A stretch of DNA of 64,000 bases from Basidiobolus meristosporus CBS 931.73 (lineage: Eukaryota > Basidiobolomycota > Basidiobolomycetes > Basidiobolales > Basidiobolaceae). The stretch lies in assembly GCA_002104905.1 (NCBI GenBank), contig MCFE01000098.1:62001-126000 (forward strand). Reading direction: 5' to 3'. Shown piece by piece: positions 10,192-20,193 of this stretch. Position 1 is the first letter of the stretch. Each line of letters starts with the position of its first letter. The position numbers and the translations under genes were made by a program. The notes beneath the pieces were generated by a model, which made no database searches, had not been told where the DNA came from, and worked only from the letters and a program-made list of their open reading frames with translations.

Positions 10192-12048
10192 TCAGTCTTC
10201 CTCAATGAAGCCACCTGTCCTTTCTTGAGATAGAAATCTACATGATGTCATTGATCGGATATTGTTTGAGTCCACACCACAGAAGGTTGCTGTTAGTCCT
10301 GGGCTCTCTGAGTATATAGTATACCATGCTGAACCATCTGGGTAGTTCACTGCAGTTGCTCTTGCTTTTACTTCCCATGGTCTTCCAAGAAGTAATTCAA
10401 AGTTAGCCTTTGCACAAATGAATACTGGGATCTCATGGGGTATTCCTTCAATGATGAGAGGGAAGCTGTGAATAATTCCTAAAAGCTTTGATTGCCCTGA
10501 GTTGGCATCCTTCATGCTCCAATTGATATTGGTGTCTATGGGCAATAAGTCTTTGCATGGTAGTTGTTTCCAAGCCTCCAAAGGCATCACACATATCTCA
10601 GATCCACTGTCTATATGACATAGGATTTCTTGATTATGCACAGTTCCTGTAGTTGTTGCAGTTGCCACTGAGTAGTAGTGTTTCTGGCTTTGATGCAGCT
10701 TACTGATATCTTGGCTTCCTTGAACTGTCCTGACCTGGTTGCCTTGATTTGCTTCAATTGGATGCTTTCTTATTCCAATATGCTCATCCAGAGTCTTTCT
10801 TACAGATGGTGATACACTGAGTAGCTCTCCAACCTTGATTGATATGTTGCTTCCTAGTATATGACTTGTCAGAGCCTCTGGGGTACCATTTTGCTTGACT
10901 CTAGGCTGCATGTGGTAGTTGTTGGCCTTGGCAGACTCTTGTAAAATTAATGGGGGTGATGCTTTCTTCTCAATCACAACTTCTGGCTCACATCTTGGTA
11001 CTTTTGTTACTGGGCCTGGATTAGCCATTTTTTCAGGATGGTATCTCTTTGAAGCATAAATTGAAGCTATATGATCTGGGGCCTCTCTGGGGTCCTCATA
11101 GTCAAAGTTCAGAACTTCAGCTGGATCAAAGTAGTCAGGATCTTCTTCTTCATGGAGGTGAACCTTTCTTGTTTGAGAGGTGACTTGCTTGTAGTGAACT
11201 CTCATTCCTCCTTGTCCAAATGCTGTGGATAATTTGTCACCATGCTTACTGACTATGTATCCCTGAGGACTATATAGGACATCACCTGTGGATAGTAATG
11301 ACTGAAGCTCTTGGCAATTTCTCTTGGAATGGTTGGCAGAGTCACACCACATGCATGTATATTTGACTTCTTTCTCTACTGGCTTCTGACCATATGCTTT
11401 GCTGGCAAGTAGCAAAGAGAGTTTCTCTAGTTGCTGTGTCAGCTCCTGAATTTGAGTGCTTTGATGGCTGGGATTAAGTATGTCTTGGCTCTCTTGGTTT
11501 TGTTCTGGGCTTGAAAGAAGCTTTCTGATTGGTGAGGTTTCTTCAGGGGCAAGTAGAATCTGCTTAGCTAACTGAAATGCAGGCAGTGAACTCATAGCTT
11601 TCACAGTAGGATTGTTTTCAATCCTTCTCACCAGGCCTTCTGGTAGTGCTCTGAGCAGATAGGCAGATAAAGTCAGATCTGTGATAATGCCTTGGGCTTT
11701 CAGTGACTCTCCAATTTGCTCAAGGCCACTCAAGTATTCTTTCAATGGTAGCTGCTTAAACTTGCTATAAGCAAAGTTCTCCAAGTCTTGAAGTGTGTAG
11801 TCAACTTGTCTCTCTCCATATTCATCAATCAAGTAGCTCTTCAAGAGGGTCCAATTTGTCAGCAGATCATTTCTTTCATATAATGAGAGCATGATCTCAT
11901 CAGTGCTGTAGGGGGGCATCTCTTCAGCCATAATGGCCTCAGGTATTTTGTGGGCTCTGCAGAAAAGCTCCCACCTCTTGATGAAAGCTTTAACTTTGGT
12001 TCCATCAAAGAAAGGAGTTCCTTGCATTCCTGGTAAAGGTAGATCCAT
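10192..12048 (-). CDS. Gag-protease polyprotein of element D
   Basis: An unbroken 618-residue ORF, the longest in the repeat half. The N-terminal 200 residues resemble fungal retroelement Gag (FFDGTKVKAFIKRWELFC...). A CCHC zinc knuckle, CMWCDSANHSKRNC, with the spacing Cx2Cx4Hx4C, follows near residue 235. A retropepsin-like motif, CHIDSGSEICVMP (catalytic DSG), lies near residue 475, and LLLGRPW further on matches the protease C-terminal ILG-type strand. No RT or integrase follows in any frame before the LTR. Start: the first Met (MDLPLPG) after the primer site. The intact frame amid dead neighbours fits recent retrotransposition of a non-autonomous element. Confidence 0.88.
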   Translation of the reverse strand: MDLPLPGMQGTPFFDGTKVKAFIKRWELFCRAHKIPEAIMAEEMPPYSTDEIMLSLYERNDLLTNWTLLKSYLIDEYGERQVDYTLQDLENFAYSKFKQLPLKEYLSGLEQIGESLKAQGIITDLTLSAYLLRALPEGLVRRIENNPTVKAMSSLPAFQLAKQILLAPEETSPIRKLLSSPEQNQESQDILNPSHQSTQIQELTQQLEKLSLLLASKAYGQKPVEKEVKYTCMWCDSANHSKRNCQELQSLLSTGDVLYSPQGYIVSKHGDKLSTAFGQGGMRVHYKQVTSQTRKVHLHEEEDPDYFDPAEVLNFDYEDPREAPDHIASIYASKRYHPEKMANPGPVTKVPRCEPEVVIEKKASPPLILQESAKANNYHMQPRVKQNGTPEALTSHILGSNISIKVGELLSVSPSVRKTLDEHIGIRKHPIEANQGNQVRTVQGSQDISKLHQSQKHYYSVATATTTGTVHNQEILCHIDSGSEICVMPLEAWKQLPCKDLLPIDTNINWSMKDANSGQSKLLGIIHSFPLIIEGIPHEIPVFICAKANFELLLGRPWEVKARATAVNYPDGSAWYTIYSESPGLTATFCGVDSNNIRSMTSCRFLSQERTGGFIEED

Positions 12049-12101
12049 GGTCTTGATAATTTGTTCTTTCTTAAGTCTTCTAGGGGCAGTTCAGTCAAAC
12101 C

Positions 12102-12118
12102 CCCCACGTTGGGTGCCA
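12102..12118 (-). other. Primer binding site of element D, tRNA-Lys-like
   Basis: Minus-strand TGGCACCCAACGTGGGG starts four bases inside the 5' LTR. It differs at one position from the classic site complementary to the 3' end of tRNA-Lys (TGGCGCCCAACGTGGGG). The tRNA identity is inferred from that known site, not from a tRNA gene in this window. Confidence 0.7.
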
Positions 12119-12122
12119 AATA

Positions 12123-12926
12123 TGTGGTGGTGTAGAGGTACTCCTGGGAGAAGCTACACAACTCAAGGTGTGTGAGGTGTCTGATGGGTGCAATAACCTC
12201 TTTGTCTAAACTGCTGGTGTCTTTGTCAATATGTTACTATGGTAAAAGCTCCTGCTTCTCTAGCTTCCTAGGTGCTCCAAGTGTCTCCAAAGGCCTCTGT
12301 GTGTCTTGTGCACTACCCTGAAAAGCTCCTTGATGGCAGGTCTGAGATGTACTGTTGAAGGCAGGTGCAGTGATCAACTGCTAATCAATAAGGGAAAAGT
12401 GTTACTGATAGAAGGGATGATTTATTGATGGGGGATTGCTTTCCCTTAAATACTTTTCCTGATTGCCAAGTGATTACTAATGACAAGGTTCTAGAAGATT
12501 CTAGGTATCAGTGGAATTCTTGATGACATCACTATGAGCTAAAAATATGCCAAGAATGTCCTGGAAGGTTCTAAAAGGCACAGCACTCTCAACCAATCAG
12601 GAATCAGTAGTCTGTAACCTGTGCAACATAGAAATACCATATATGGTATTGAAATGGTAGAGATGGTAACACAGACCTAGGTCATGTGTCACAGGTACTG
12701 ACGCGGGTACTTGCCTTATATAGATACATCTACTGATCACAAAGCTGAATAACATCTGGGATAACTAATGCTAATAACTAATCAGGGTAAACATCATATG
12801 GGGATAATACTGATAATATGGGCAAAAGAAGAATGGGATAATACTGATAAGATAAAATATGGATAAGTATATCATAATGACTATATGAATAAACTTGTCT
12901 GTGGGAGGTATGCTTACCCTACCACA
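12123..12926 (-). repeat. 5' LTR of element D, 804 bp
   Basis: Near-identical partner of 9310-10113. Contains the palindrome ATACCATATATGGTAT at 12634-12649. Outer flank GCGT (12927-12930) equals 9306-9309. Confidence 0.9.
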
Positions 12927-13280
12927 GCGTACTTGGCAAATGGGATAGCAACTGAGGAAGTCTGCGTCCTGGTGTTTCTTGCAAGTGTATTGAATTATTT
13001 GAAGTTGTATTCTTGTAGTTGGAGGACCCAATGTGCTAGTTGACCAGAAAAGTCTTTAGTTTTCATCAGCCAGACCAGTGCACTGTGGTTTGGTACTATT
13101 GTGAATTGGAAACTATTATGTATGTGGGGAATTGTTTAATTGAATAAACAACAGCCAGATATTCTATCTTGGTAACATGGTAGTGATATTTATGTATTTG
13201 TTTAGCAAATGGCTCATGTAGCCAATTGGGTGAAATTTGCCAGGTTGGTGGTATTGTCCCAGTAGAGCGCCTATACCCAT
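12927..13280 (-). pseudogene. Gypsy element E: RNase H C-terminal part
   Basis: Minus-strand reading gives GIGALLGQYHQPGKFHPIGY, then YHVTKIEYLAVVYSIKQF, then a CKKHQDADFLS-type end, the usual order of gypsy RNase H up to the tether. Frames are broken. It is separated from the rest of pol by solo LTR C on one side and by element D on the other. Confidence 0.75.
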
Positions 13281-14348
13281 TGTAGTGCGGTGACAGTGAC
13301 ACCCACTGACAGATCTGCTCATTCCCATATTTTCTACTTCCCTATATCTCTACTACACTTATTTTAGTTTTATCACATTTGTCTTACCTGATCAGTACTA
13401 TCCCATAAGCTGGTTGACTATCACACCTGCTTACCTTATTGCATAAGTTATCCCTCACTTTATGTAAGATTACTAGCTGTAAGTGCTTCTATATTAGACA
13501 AGTACCTGCGCCAGTACCCGTGATATGTGATCAACCCATGTCACCATCCCTACCACTTTCATACCATATATGGTATCTGTATGTTACACAGGTTTCAGAG
13601 TACTGATTCCAGATTGGTTGGAAGTGCTGTGCCTCTTAGAACCTTCCAGCACCTACTTAGAACATTCTTAGGTCATTCTGATGTCATTAATATTTTATTG
13701 ACATCTCAAACCTTCTGGAACATCATGATTAGTAATCACTTAGCCTGTAAGAAAATACATAAGGGAGGCTATCCCTCAACAATTAATAATCATCCCTTTT
13801 ATCCATATACCAACTTGTTGATTAGTGTGATTACTGCTACCTGCTACTACTTGGACTTCCAACCCCAGACCACAGGACACTCCCAGGAAACTGCGCTGAC
13901 AGCCAACTGACCTTAGAGGCAATACTTGTGAGGAATACTCAGAGTATGTATCTTTTGTTATATTTGATTCTTTCCCAAGTTTGTTCTTGTACAGGCAAAG
14001 ATACTTTTCTGTCTTTGTACTATTGACCACAGCTGCATTCTTATCAAGTCCCTGATGGTGGAGTTTACAGTTGTTTTGACTTTGAAAGCTTTGGTACATT
14101 GTTGTCTCAAAGAACACTGAACCCAGCACATACTTTTGTTAAGACACCAACTAAGTTGGGGATTGTAGTTCAATAGTTTTCCCTTGACAAGCTTGTGGCT
14201 TTATTCCCCATCACATTAGATTAGAGACAGAGCCCAAGTATTCCTAGCAAGCTTTTGCCAGAGGTTATTGCACACAGTAAACACCCCACACACAATACAC
14301 TTGAGAAGTGTAGGATGTATCTCTCACTTTGACCTATAAACCACCGCA
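13281..14348. repeat. Solo LTR, family C, inside RNase H of gypsy E
   Basis: About 1.07 kb, starting TGTAGTGCGG and ending ACCACCGCA. It is the reverse orientation of the repeats at 36018-36823 and 36827-38272. The minus-strand RNase H frame reads up to CDGSLTV on one side (just right of 14348) and resumes with GIGALLGQ on the other (left of 13281), so this is a clean insertion into pol. Holds the palindrome ATACCATATATGGTAT at 13561-13576. The ends resemble those of LTR D, so C and D are related families. Confidence 0.75.
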
Positions 14349-15536
14349 CCGTGAGACTTCCATCACAGTTGATGAAAAATATCACATCCCAGTTGGGAAA
14401 ATGTAACACTGGCAGAGACATCAGGGAATGTTTCAGCTGATCAAATGCTCTCTTTTGAGGCTCCAACCACACAAAACACTAGCCTTTTTGTGTCAATTTG
14501 TACAGGGGGGCTACCATCATTGCAAAGTTTTTGACAAAGCAGCAATAGCAGCCGGCTAATCCTAGGAATCCCAATACTGCATTGATATCTTTTAGTGCAG
14601 GTGTATCATGAGCAGCTTTTAGGAGTGAAGTAAATGTGTATATCCCATCTGCTGAGATCTTGTGGCCCAGGAACAACAATTGTGCATACTGGAAAGGACA
14701 CTTCTTGGGATGTAGTTTGAACTGGTTTGTGAGGAGGGCTGTCAGGATACATTGCACCTTTTATATATGTTCTTCTACATCAGGGGAATATGTCATAATG
14801 TCATCAAGATACACAAGAGTGCATTCCCATTGTAAATTTCTAGTACCTTGTCAATCATCCTTTGGAATGTAGTGGGAGCATTGCACAAGCTAAAGGGTAG
14901 TTGGTTCCATTTGTATAATCCAAATAATGTTATAAAAGTGGTTTTGGGTCAATCTTCCAGGGCTACTTCTACTTGCCAATACCCAGAGATTAAGTCAAGA
15001 GAGTTAAAATATTTAGCTCCAATTAATCTGTCAAAAAGGTTGTCTATTTGCGGAAGTGGATACACATCCTTCTGGGCAATGGCGTTCAACTTTTGGTAGT
15101 CAATGCAAAAACATCACTTTCCATCTTTCTTTGGGACTATCAGTACAGGGGAGGCCCACAGAGAATGGCTCTCTGTTATGATGTTGTCTTTTAACAAAGT
15201 TTCAACTGTCTTTTTGATATAGTCTGTGTCCATTTTCAAGCTCCTATAGGCTTTTTGTTTGATGGGTTATTTGCTGGCAAGGTGGATTTGGTGATATACA
15301 CCAGGTATATAGACAATTACTTGGTTCTTAGAGAATACTTGGGCAAGCAGGTGTATTACTTCTAGGAACTTGTCTTGTAACATAGGTGGTAGACTGGGGT
15401 CTACATCTAGTTTGGGGAGTTCCTCTTCTGGTTCCTTGTTTGTAGGCAGTCCTTGGTTGTTTCTGTTGACTTCCTCTAGGTTTAACAATGGCACTTCTCT
15501 AGGCAATGTCACCGCATTTTGCCAGTTATTAACCAC
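14349..15536 (-). pseudogene. Gypsy element E: reverse transcriptase, broken
   Basis: Minus-strand fragments: upstream linker (15267-15536), RT core in several frames, a YLDDIM catalytic box near 14800, then LHPKKCPFQYAQLLFLGHKIS and INAVLGFLGLAGCYCCFVKNFA, and the start of RNase H (FFINCDGSLT). This is the canonical Ty3/gypsy order. The catalytic YxDD survives, but the frame is broken many times. Confidence 0.8.
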
Positions 15537-15939
15537 TAAGCACTTCAGACTTTGCGTTTCAAATTTTAGTGGTATCCATACTTTGCGGATTGAGATTCCT
15601 TCCAGTCACTAGGATACCTTTGCTGCGGTTATCATTCTTCCACTTGTCAAATAAGCTATAGGTGTCTCTAATGAGATCACTGTCTCACTGGCTGGTGGTA
15701 TTTACATCACCTTTTGTGTAATGATCAGAGACTGTGACAGCGTCACCTCTTCAATTGTCACACTGTTGCTATGTGCTTTGCTCTCATTAGTGATATGGAT
15801 CAGTGTGATACTCTTGGTATCTCACCTGAGTTCAGATGCACTCTAGAGTATGTCCATCTTATGTTGGATAAAGCAACTCTTGCCAATAAGTAAGTTGTTG
15901 GCTGCAACAGGTAGGACCACAATATCTTAGTGTATAATC

Positions 15940-17403
15940 AAGTTGCCTAGCTGGATGGGCAATTAGGCACCACTCCTACTGTTGTGTCCAGTTGGTCATT
16001 TGCCAGCCATACTCAAATGGTGTTATTAGGGACTATATCTTAATTTAGACATTTTGCTAATGACTCTGACATGATCAATGTAGAGGATCCTGCGTCAATA
16101 AGGGCAAGAATCTCCATATTCTCTATACGTACCTTTATATATGTACCTTGATTTGGTTGTGTAGGTCTGTATGGTTGACATGAAGGGTTGTTATCTCCTT
16201 CAATCCCTCTATCAGTTTATTGACTAGAGCCAGCACAAGTCCCAGCAAATTAGTTATTGGGAGGGTTGCCTTGTTTTGCTCTAGTACCTTCATTATGGGG
16301 AATAGGCCATGGGAAGACATATTAGTGTACTTCATTTGCTTCCACACTTCTTCCTTAGGCTCATTCTATACTTCTTCACCTAATTCTGTGTTCTTTCTGT
16401 TTGACTGAACCTCTACTACCAGTTCCTTTGCCTCCTCTCTAGAAGAATCATGTTGACACTTCTTCTTCCGCACTTCAACTGTTCTGACTGGAAGGCTTAC
16501 ACCAAATGAGTTCTGTTGGCCTCCTAGAATGGGACTTTGTATTTTGATGCTTTGTTCTCTTTTGTGCCTGGTACAGGTTCTTGTCTGTACAGTTATTGCC
16601 ATTGTGAGCCTGGTGGCCTACTTCTCTGTATACATAGCATGGTTACAGTTGTTGTGGTTGTTCCATCTGCTGGGTCAGGGCTTGCACCTGGACCTCTCAA
16701 TCTACAACAGCTTCCCAGAGTTTATCACCTTCTTTGGGAACTTCTTGGACATTGTTGATCAAGAGTTCTTTGACCGTTTGCCATAATTCCTCTAACTCAT
16801 GGTCTTTTGGGGAGGCAATTTTTGTTTCTTACGGGGGATCCCTGTCCTTTGATCACTTGTATCACTATAGGGTAGCCCCCATAGTAAGATGACCCCTTGT
16901 AGTTGTTTGACCAACTCTTCCAATGGTTTACATCCCTGTTGTTCTTTGGATGCCATACATTTTACTTTGTCATCTAAGCCCATGATGTAATACATCATGA
17001 GCTGTTGTTTGGCAATTTTGTGCTTTGGGAGACATCAACTTGTTGAAGAGCCAGTTCAGTGTAGGCTTCATAGCTCTCACTGCTTTTCTTCTGTGAGCAA
17101 AGGAGAAGGGCTTTGTAGTGGTATCCCTCAGCCTATAGAAAGCATGCATTGTAGGCTTCTTCTAGTGCATCCCAGTTGTCTTTAAGTGCATCTGCCAACC
17201 CATAATGGCATTGCCATGCTCACCCTTCCATATGTCTTTCAAACTCCCTTACTTTCCTGTTGTTGTCCATCCTGCATCAACCTCAACTCTCTCAAGCTTA
17301 TCAAACCACTCAAGGACTTTCTCTCACTTTCCCTTGTACATTTTTAGTGATTGTTGCAGTCATTACCTCACTTCTGCATATTTCTGCAGAGACAGTACCA
17401 AAT
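15940..17403 (-). pseudogene. Gypsy element E: gag and protease region, broken
   Basis: A Gag-like stretch MYYIMGLDDKVKCMASKEQ with a following ELVKQLQ lies at 16792-16998. A protease motif EILALIDAGSSTLIM (catalytic DAG) lies near 16070-16125. Between them is a Lys/Glu-rich linker (16366-16602). The frame is interrupted repeatedly. The 17000-17400 part reads as a further decayed Gag N-terminus on the minus strand. Confidence 0.65.
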
Positions 17404-17520
17404 ATGTGGGTTATTACTAACTGTACTTGGTGCATGGGAGAGCTTGTAGGTCAAGTCAGTGCCACTTGGTTCAGAATAGCTTCCAATGGTAGGTAGCAAG
17501 GTAGTATAGACTTGTGTTTA
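17404..17520. repeat. Probable LTR fragment of gypsy E
   Basis: Starts TGTGGGTTATTACT. About 65 bp match the minus strand of 325-395. It sits at the 5' side of element E's gag, with a TTTGGTAC... sequence just inside, the place expected for a primer site. It is truncated where the DDE_Tnp_4 element remnant begins. Confidence 0.45.
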
Positions 17521-18822
17521 TTCTTGCCCATTGAGCAGGTAAATTCATGATCTTAGTAATTGGTCAATATGCTTAGCAAACACACAACCAATTGTGTAGG
17601 AGCAAATCAGATCAAATAGTTGCACTGGTGTTACAGATAATGTATGTATATCCAGCACGTTTATTATAGGGGCTCAGTCTCAGATGTGAGACAACCTTGA
17701 CATTACATGTATCAGAACTTAGCAATCACTGATTTGCAATGGCTTAAATTGGAGTGCAATAAAAACATGTTGTCAGTATCATGACAGGTGGTATCAATTT
17801 AATGAGATTGCATCAGCTTCTCCTAGGTTTTTTTCTCACATGGATTAATACTGAAGTACTTGGCAGAAATTCACTTTGCACACCTGAACTACTTCCATGG
17901 TGACTATCATCCTGTCTGCTTGTGTACTTAAAGTCAGTATTTTGCCTCCTAGTTTATGAGTACAATGCTGGAGCTTGGTGGTGCTGAATTGCCCCAGACA
18001 ATTTAATGGAACCAGTTTGAAGTGCCTCAAGCTGACACATACTTTTACTTGCCAAAGGCTCCAGTGGTGGAGGCACTTCATATGGGTGTAGATTGGACTG
18101 ACATGTGCTGGCATGCTGGCATTGAGGGGGATGGTACAGAATCCAGCAAGGCATGCAAGCAAGATATAGATGCAGTTGCTTGCGGTTTGTACTTTCCTAT
18201 TGAAGCTCACCTTCTGATTCCTCAAGGTATTCACTACCCTCAGTCTGATACTGGTGAACTGTTGCCTTGATGAGTCCTGTGTACATTGCTCTTGAAAGCC
18301 ACTCAGCTCCACTAGTATATCATAAGTACATTAGTCATTTGAGGCAAAAACTCATCAAATACATCTTTAGTTCCCAAAGTTAAAGCACCAACAGATGCAT
18401 CTGGCCCATACCATGCAAATTGCGCATGGAATTATTTGCAAGCAGCATACACATCAATACCCCTCACTCTAAGCTCATTCTTGATTTCAATACCTGTCTT
18501 GTTATATATCTGCATATATAAATCTGCAGGCATCTTGATGCTGCACTCATGTCACCACTGTTGATTCATATTCTTCCATCTCTGTTAACTCTCTGAGGAA
18601 CCCAGTGCTGCTAGATTAATGAGTATTGCCCAAATAACTGTCTGAAGGCACATCATTGACACTTGGGCCATACTAAAATCATTTGGCAATAACTCAAATG
18701 GATCCAATATTAACTTTCTGGTCTGGACAGCACTTGTAAGCTAGGGGATGGGTTTTATATGGTTTGTACTGAAAATGAGTTAAGACTTGGTATGGGGACC
18801 ATAGTGATGATATGGAAACTGA
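17521..18822 (-). pseudogene. Harbinger/IS5-like element, decayed copy: second ORF side
   Basis: Colinear with 28280-29820 of the better preserved copy. A frame corresponding to its second ORF (ELSGFQEQCTQDSSRQQF) is at 17845-18312, with stops. Compared with the better copy, most CpG sites are TpG or CpA here. The copy is cut at 18822 by the LTR of gypsy F1; its distal transposase end reappears at 22618. Confidence 0.7.
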
Positions 18823-19191
18823 TGTTATGATTTTCTACTTGAAGGTTTAAGTTGCATCAGTTGTTTTTTATTTCAATTAGTTATATGATTAGCCTATCAG
18901 TATATCAGTGTTATCTATCAAATCAGTAGCATTAGTTATGATATGAATCAGCATATCCTTATCAGACAGGAATAGATGTATTAAATAGGATCTTATTGGG
19001 TGATGATGACACAATCAAATAAGTCATCAGCCACAACCTACTTTAGGATATACAATTAGTCAGCAATTGATCTGGCAAAAATGTATTTAAGGAGCTGCTG
19101 GAACCACAATAAAATCAGTTCAAGTTTCATTGAATTCAATACTAGCTAAACTCCCTATTCCTCTACAACTCTTATACCAAGACTTGTAACA
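18823..19191 (+). repeat. LTR of gypsy F1, 369 bp
   Basis: Ends TGTTATGA and TTGTAACA. The same length as the LTR at 25229-25597, to which it aligns throughout. It lies upstream of gag, so it is a 5' LTR. I found no 3' LTR for this copy. Confidence 0.85.
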
Positions 19192-19192
19192 T

Positions 19193-19202
19193 TGGTAGCA
19201 GC
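19193..19202 (+). other. Primer binding site of gypsy F, tRNA-iMet type
   Basis: TGGTAGCAGC begins one base after the LTR. This is the usual complement of an initiator tRNA-Met 3' end. The same motif is present inverted next to the LTR at 25229. Confidence 0.65.
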
Positions 19203-19249
19203 AATAACCTGAAACATCCCTCCTGAAGAAAGACAAAGCCTCCCTCAAG

Positions 19250-20155
19250 ATGTCCAAAAATCAAGAATGGAAGAATGCTATGCAGCAAATCCTGGTCCAA
19301 TAGAAACAGTTACTCCAGATGCTTAGCCAGCAGCAATAAGGAATGACTTCCATGGCCTAAAGCCAGAAAACCCTGTCAAGAGCAACTTTAGTATGAAGTT
19401 CAACTGGTACAATGGTAGGGTCAATGAAAATGTGGAAACTTGGCTCTTCCAGATTTAAGAAGCTTTCAAGGCTAAGGGAGCTGGTCCAGAAAGCAAGTTA
19501 CATTATGCAGCCTCTTACCTGGCATATGCAGCTCTACTGTGGTACTACAACAAGATCAGGTCAGCCACCATGATGGGATGCTCTACAATCTCTACCTGGG
19601 ATGAGTTTGTGTTGGAAATTCAGGATGCTTTTGAACCTCCACACCAGCAGACACTACTAAGAAGAAAGCTGAAGACACTCAGACAGATATGAATGGTTCA
19701 AGAGTAAATCTATGAATATAGATGTCAATCTGGACAAATTGAAAGAATGGACCTCCTGGATCAAGTGGAATACTGTATTGATGGGTTGAATGCAAGAACT
19801 TGCAAGGAAGTGAATTATCAAAGACCCCAGATTTTTGAAGAAGCCATCAAGATTGCCATTAACTATGACTCAGCTCTGTTTGGAGTTGGGAAGCCCACAA
19901 TGACTAATCAGAGAGGCTACAATCACTATGAGACAAAACAATCAGAAGCTGTGCCAACAGAAACAGATGCTATGCAGAAGAATCCTACCTCAGAAGAATG
20001 TAAGAAGAAAGGACTTTGCTTTAATTGCCACCAGCAGGGACATATTGCAAAGTATTGCCCTCAGAGAAGAGATAAACACCAGCCATTAAGAACCCTCAAC
20101 CAAATTGAAGCCCTTGAGCAAAGTAACATGGAGGATGAGCTTGAAGCAGACTAAG
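19250..20155 (+). pseudogene. Gypsy F1 gag
   Basis: Starts MSKNQEWKN, matching the start of the F2 gag at 25170. Several stops interrupt the N-terminal half. An open stretch runs 19747-20154 and contains the CCHC zinc knuckle CFNCHQQGHIAKYC near 20022-20063. Several of the stops fall where F2 has Gln codons (CAG to TAG, CAA to TAA). Confidence 0.8.
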
Positions 20156-20193
20156 AACTCACCTTCCATATAACAGAAGAATACCTATCTCAG

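Larger units (their letters stand above)
9310..12926 (-). mobile_element. LTR retrotransposon D, complete but Gag-protease only
   Basis: Two 804-bp LTRs flank a 2.0-kb interior with one intact ORF. All parts of a functional template are visible in minus-strand order: 5' LTR, primer site, gag-pro ORF, polypurine tract, 3' LTR. The flanks carry a perfect 4-bp duplication GCGT (9306-9309 and 12927-12930). Reverse transcriptase, RNase H and integrase are absent, so it must depend on enzymes from another element. It is inserted within the pol gene of gypsy E. Confidence 0.9.
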
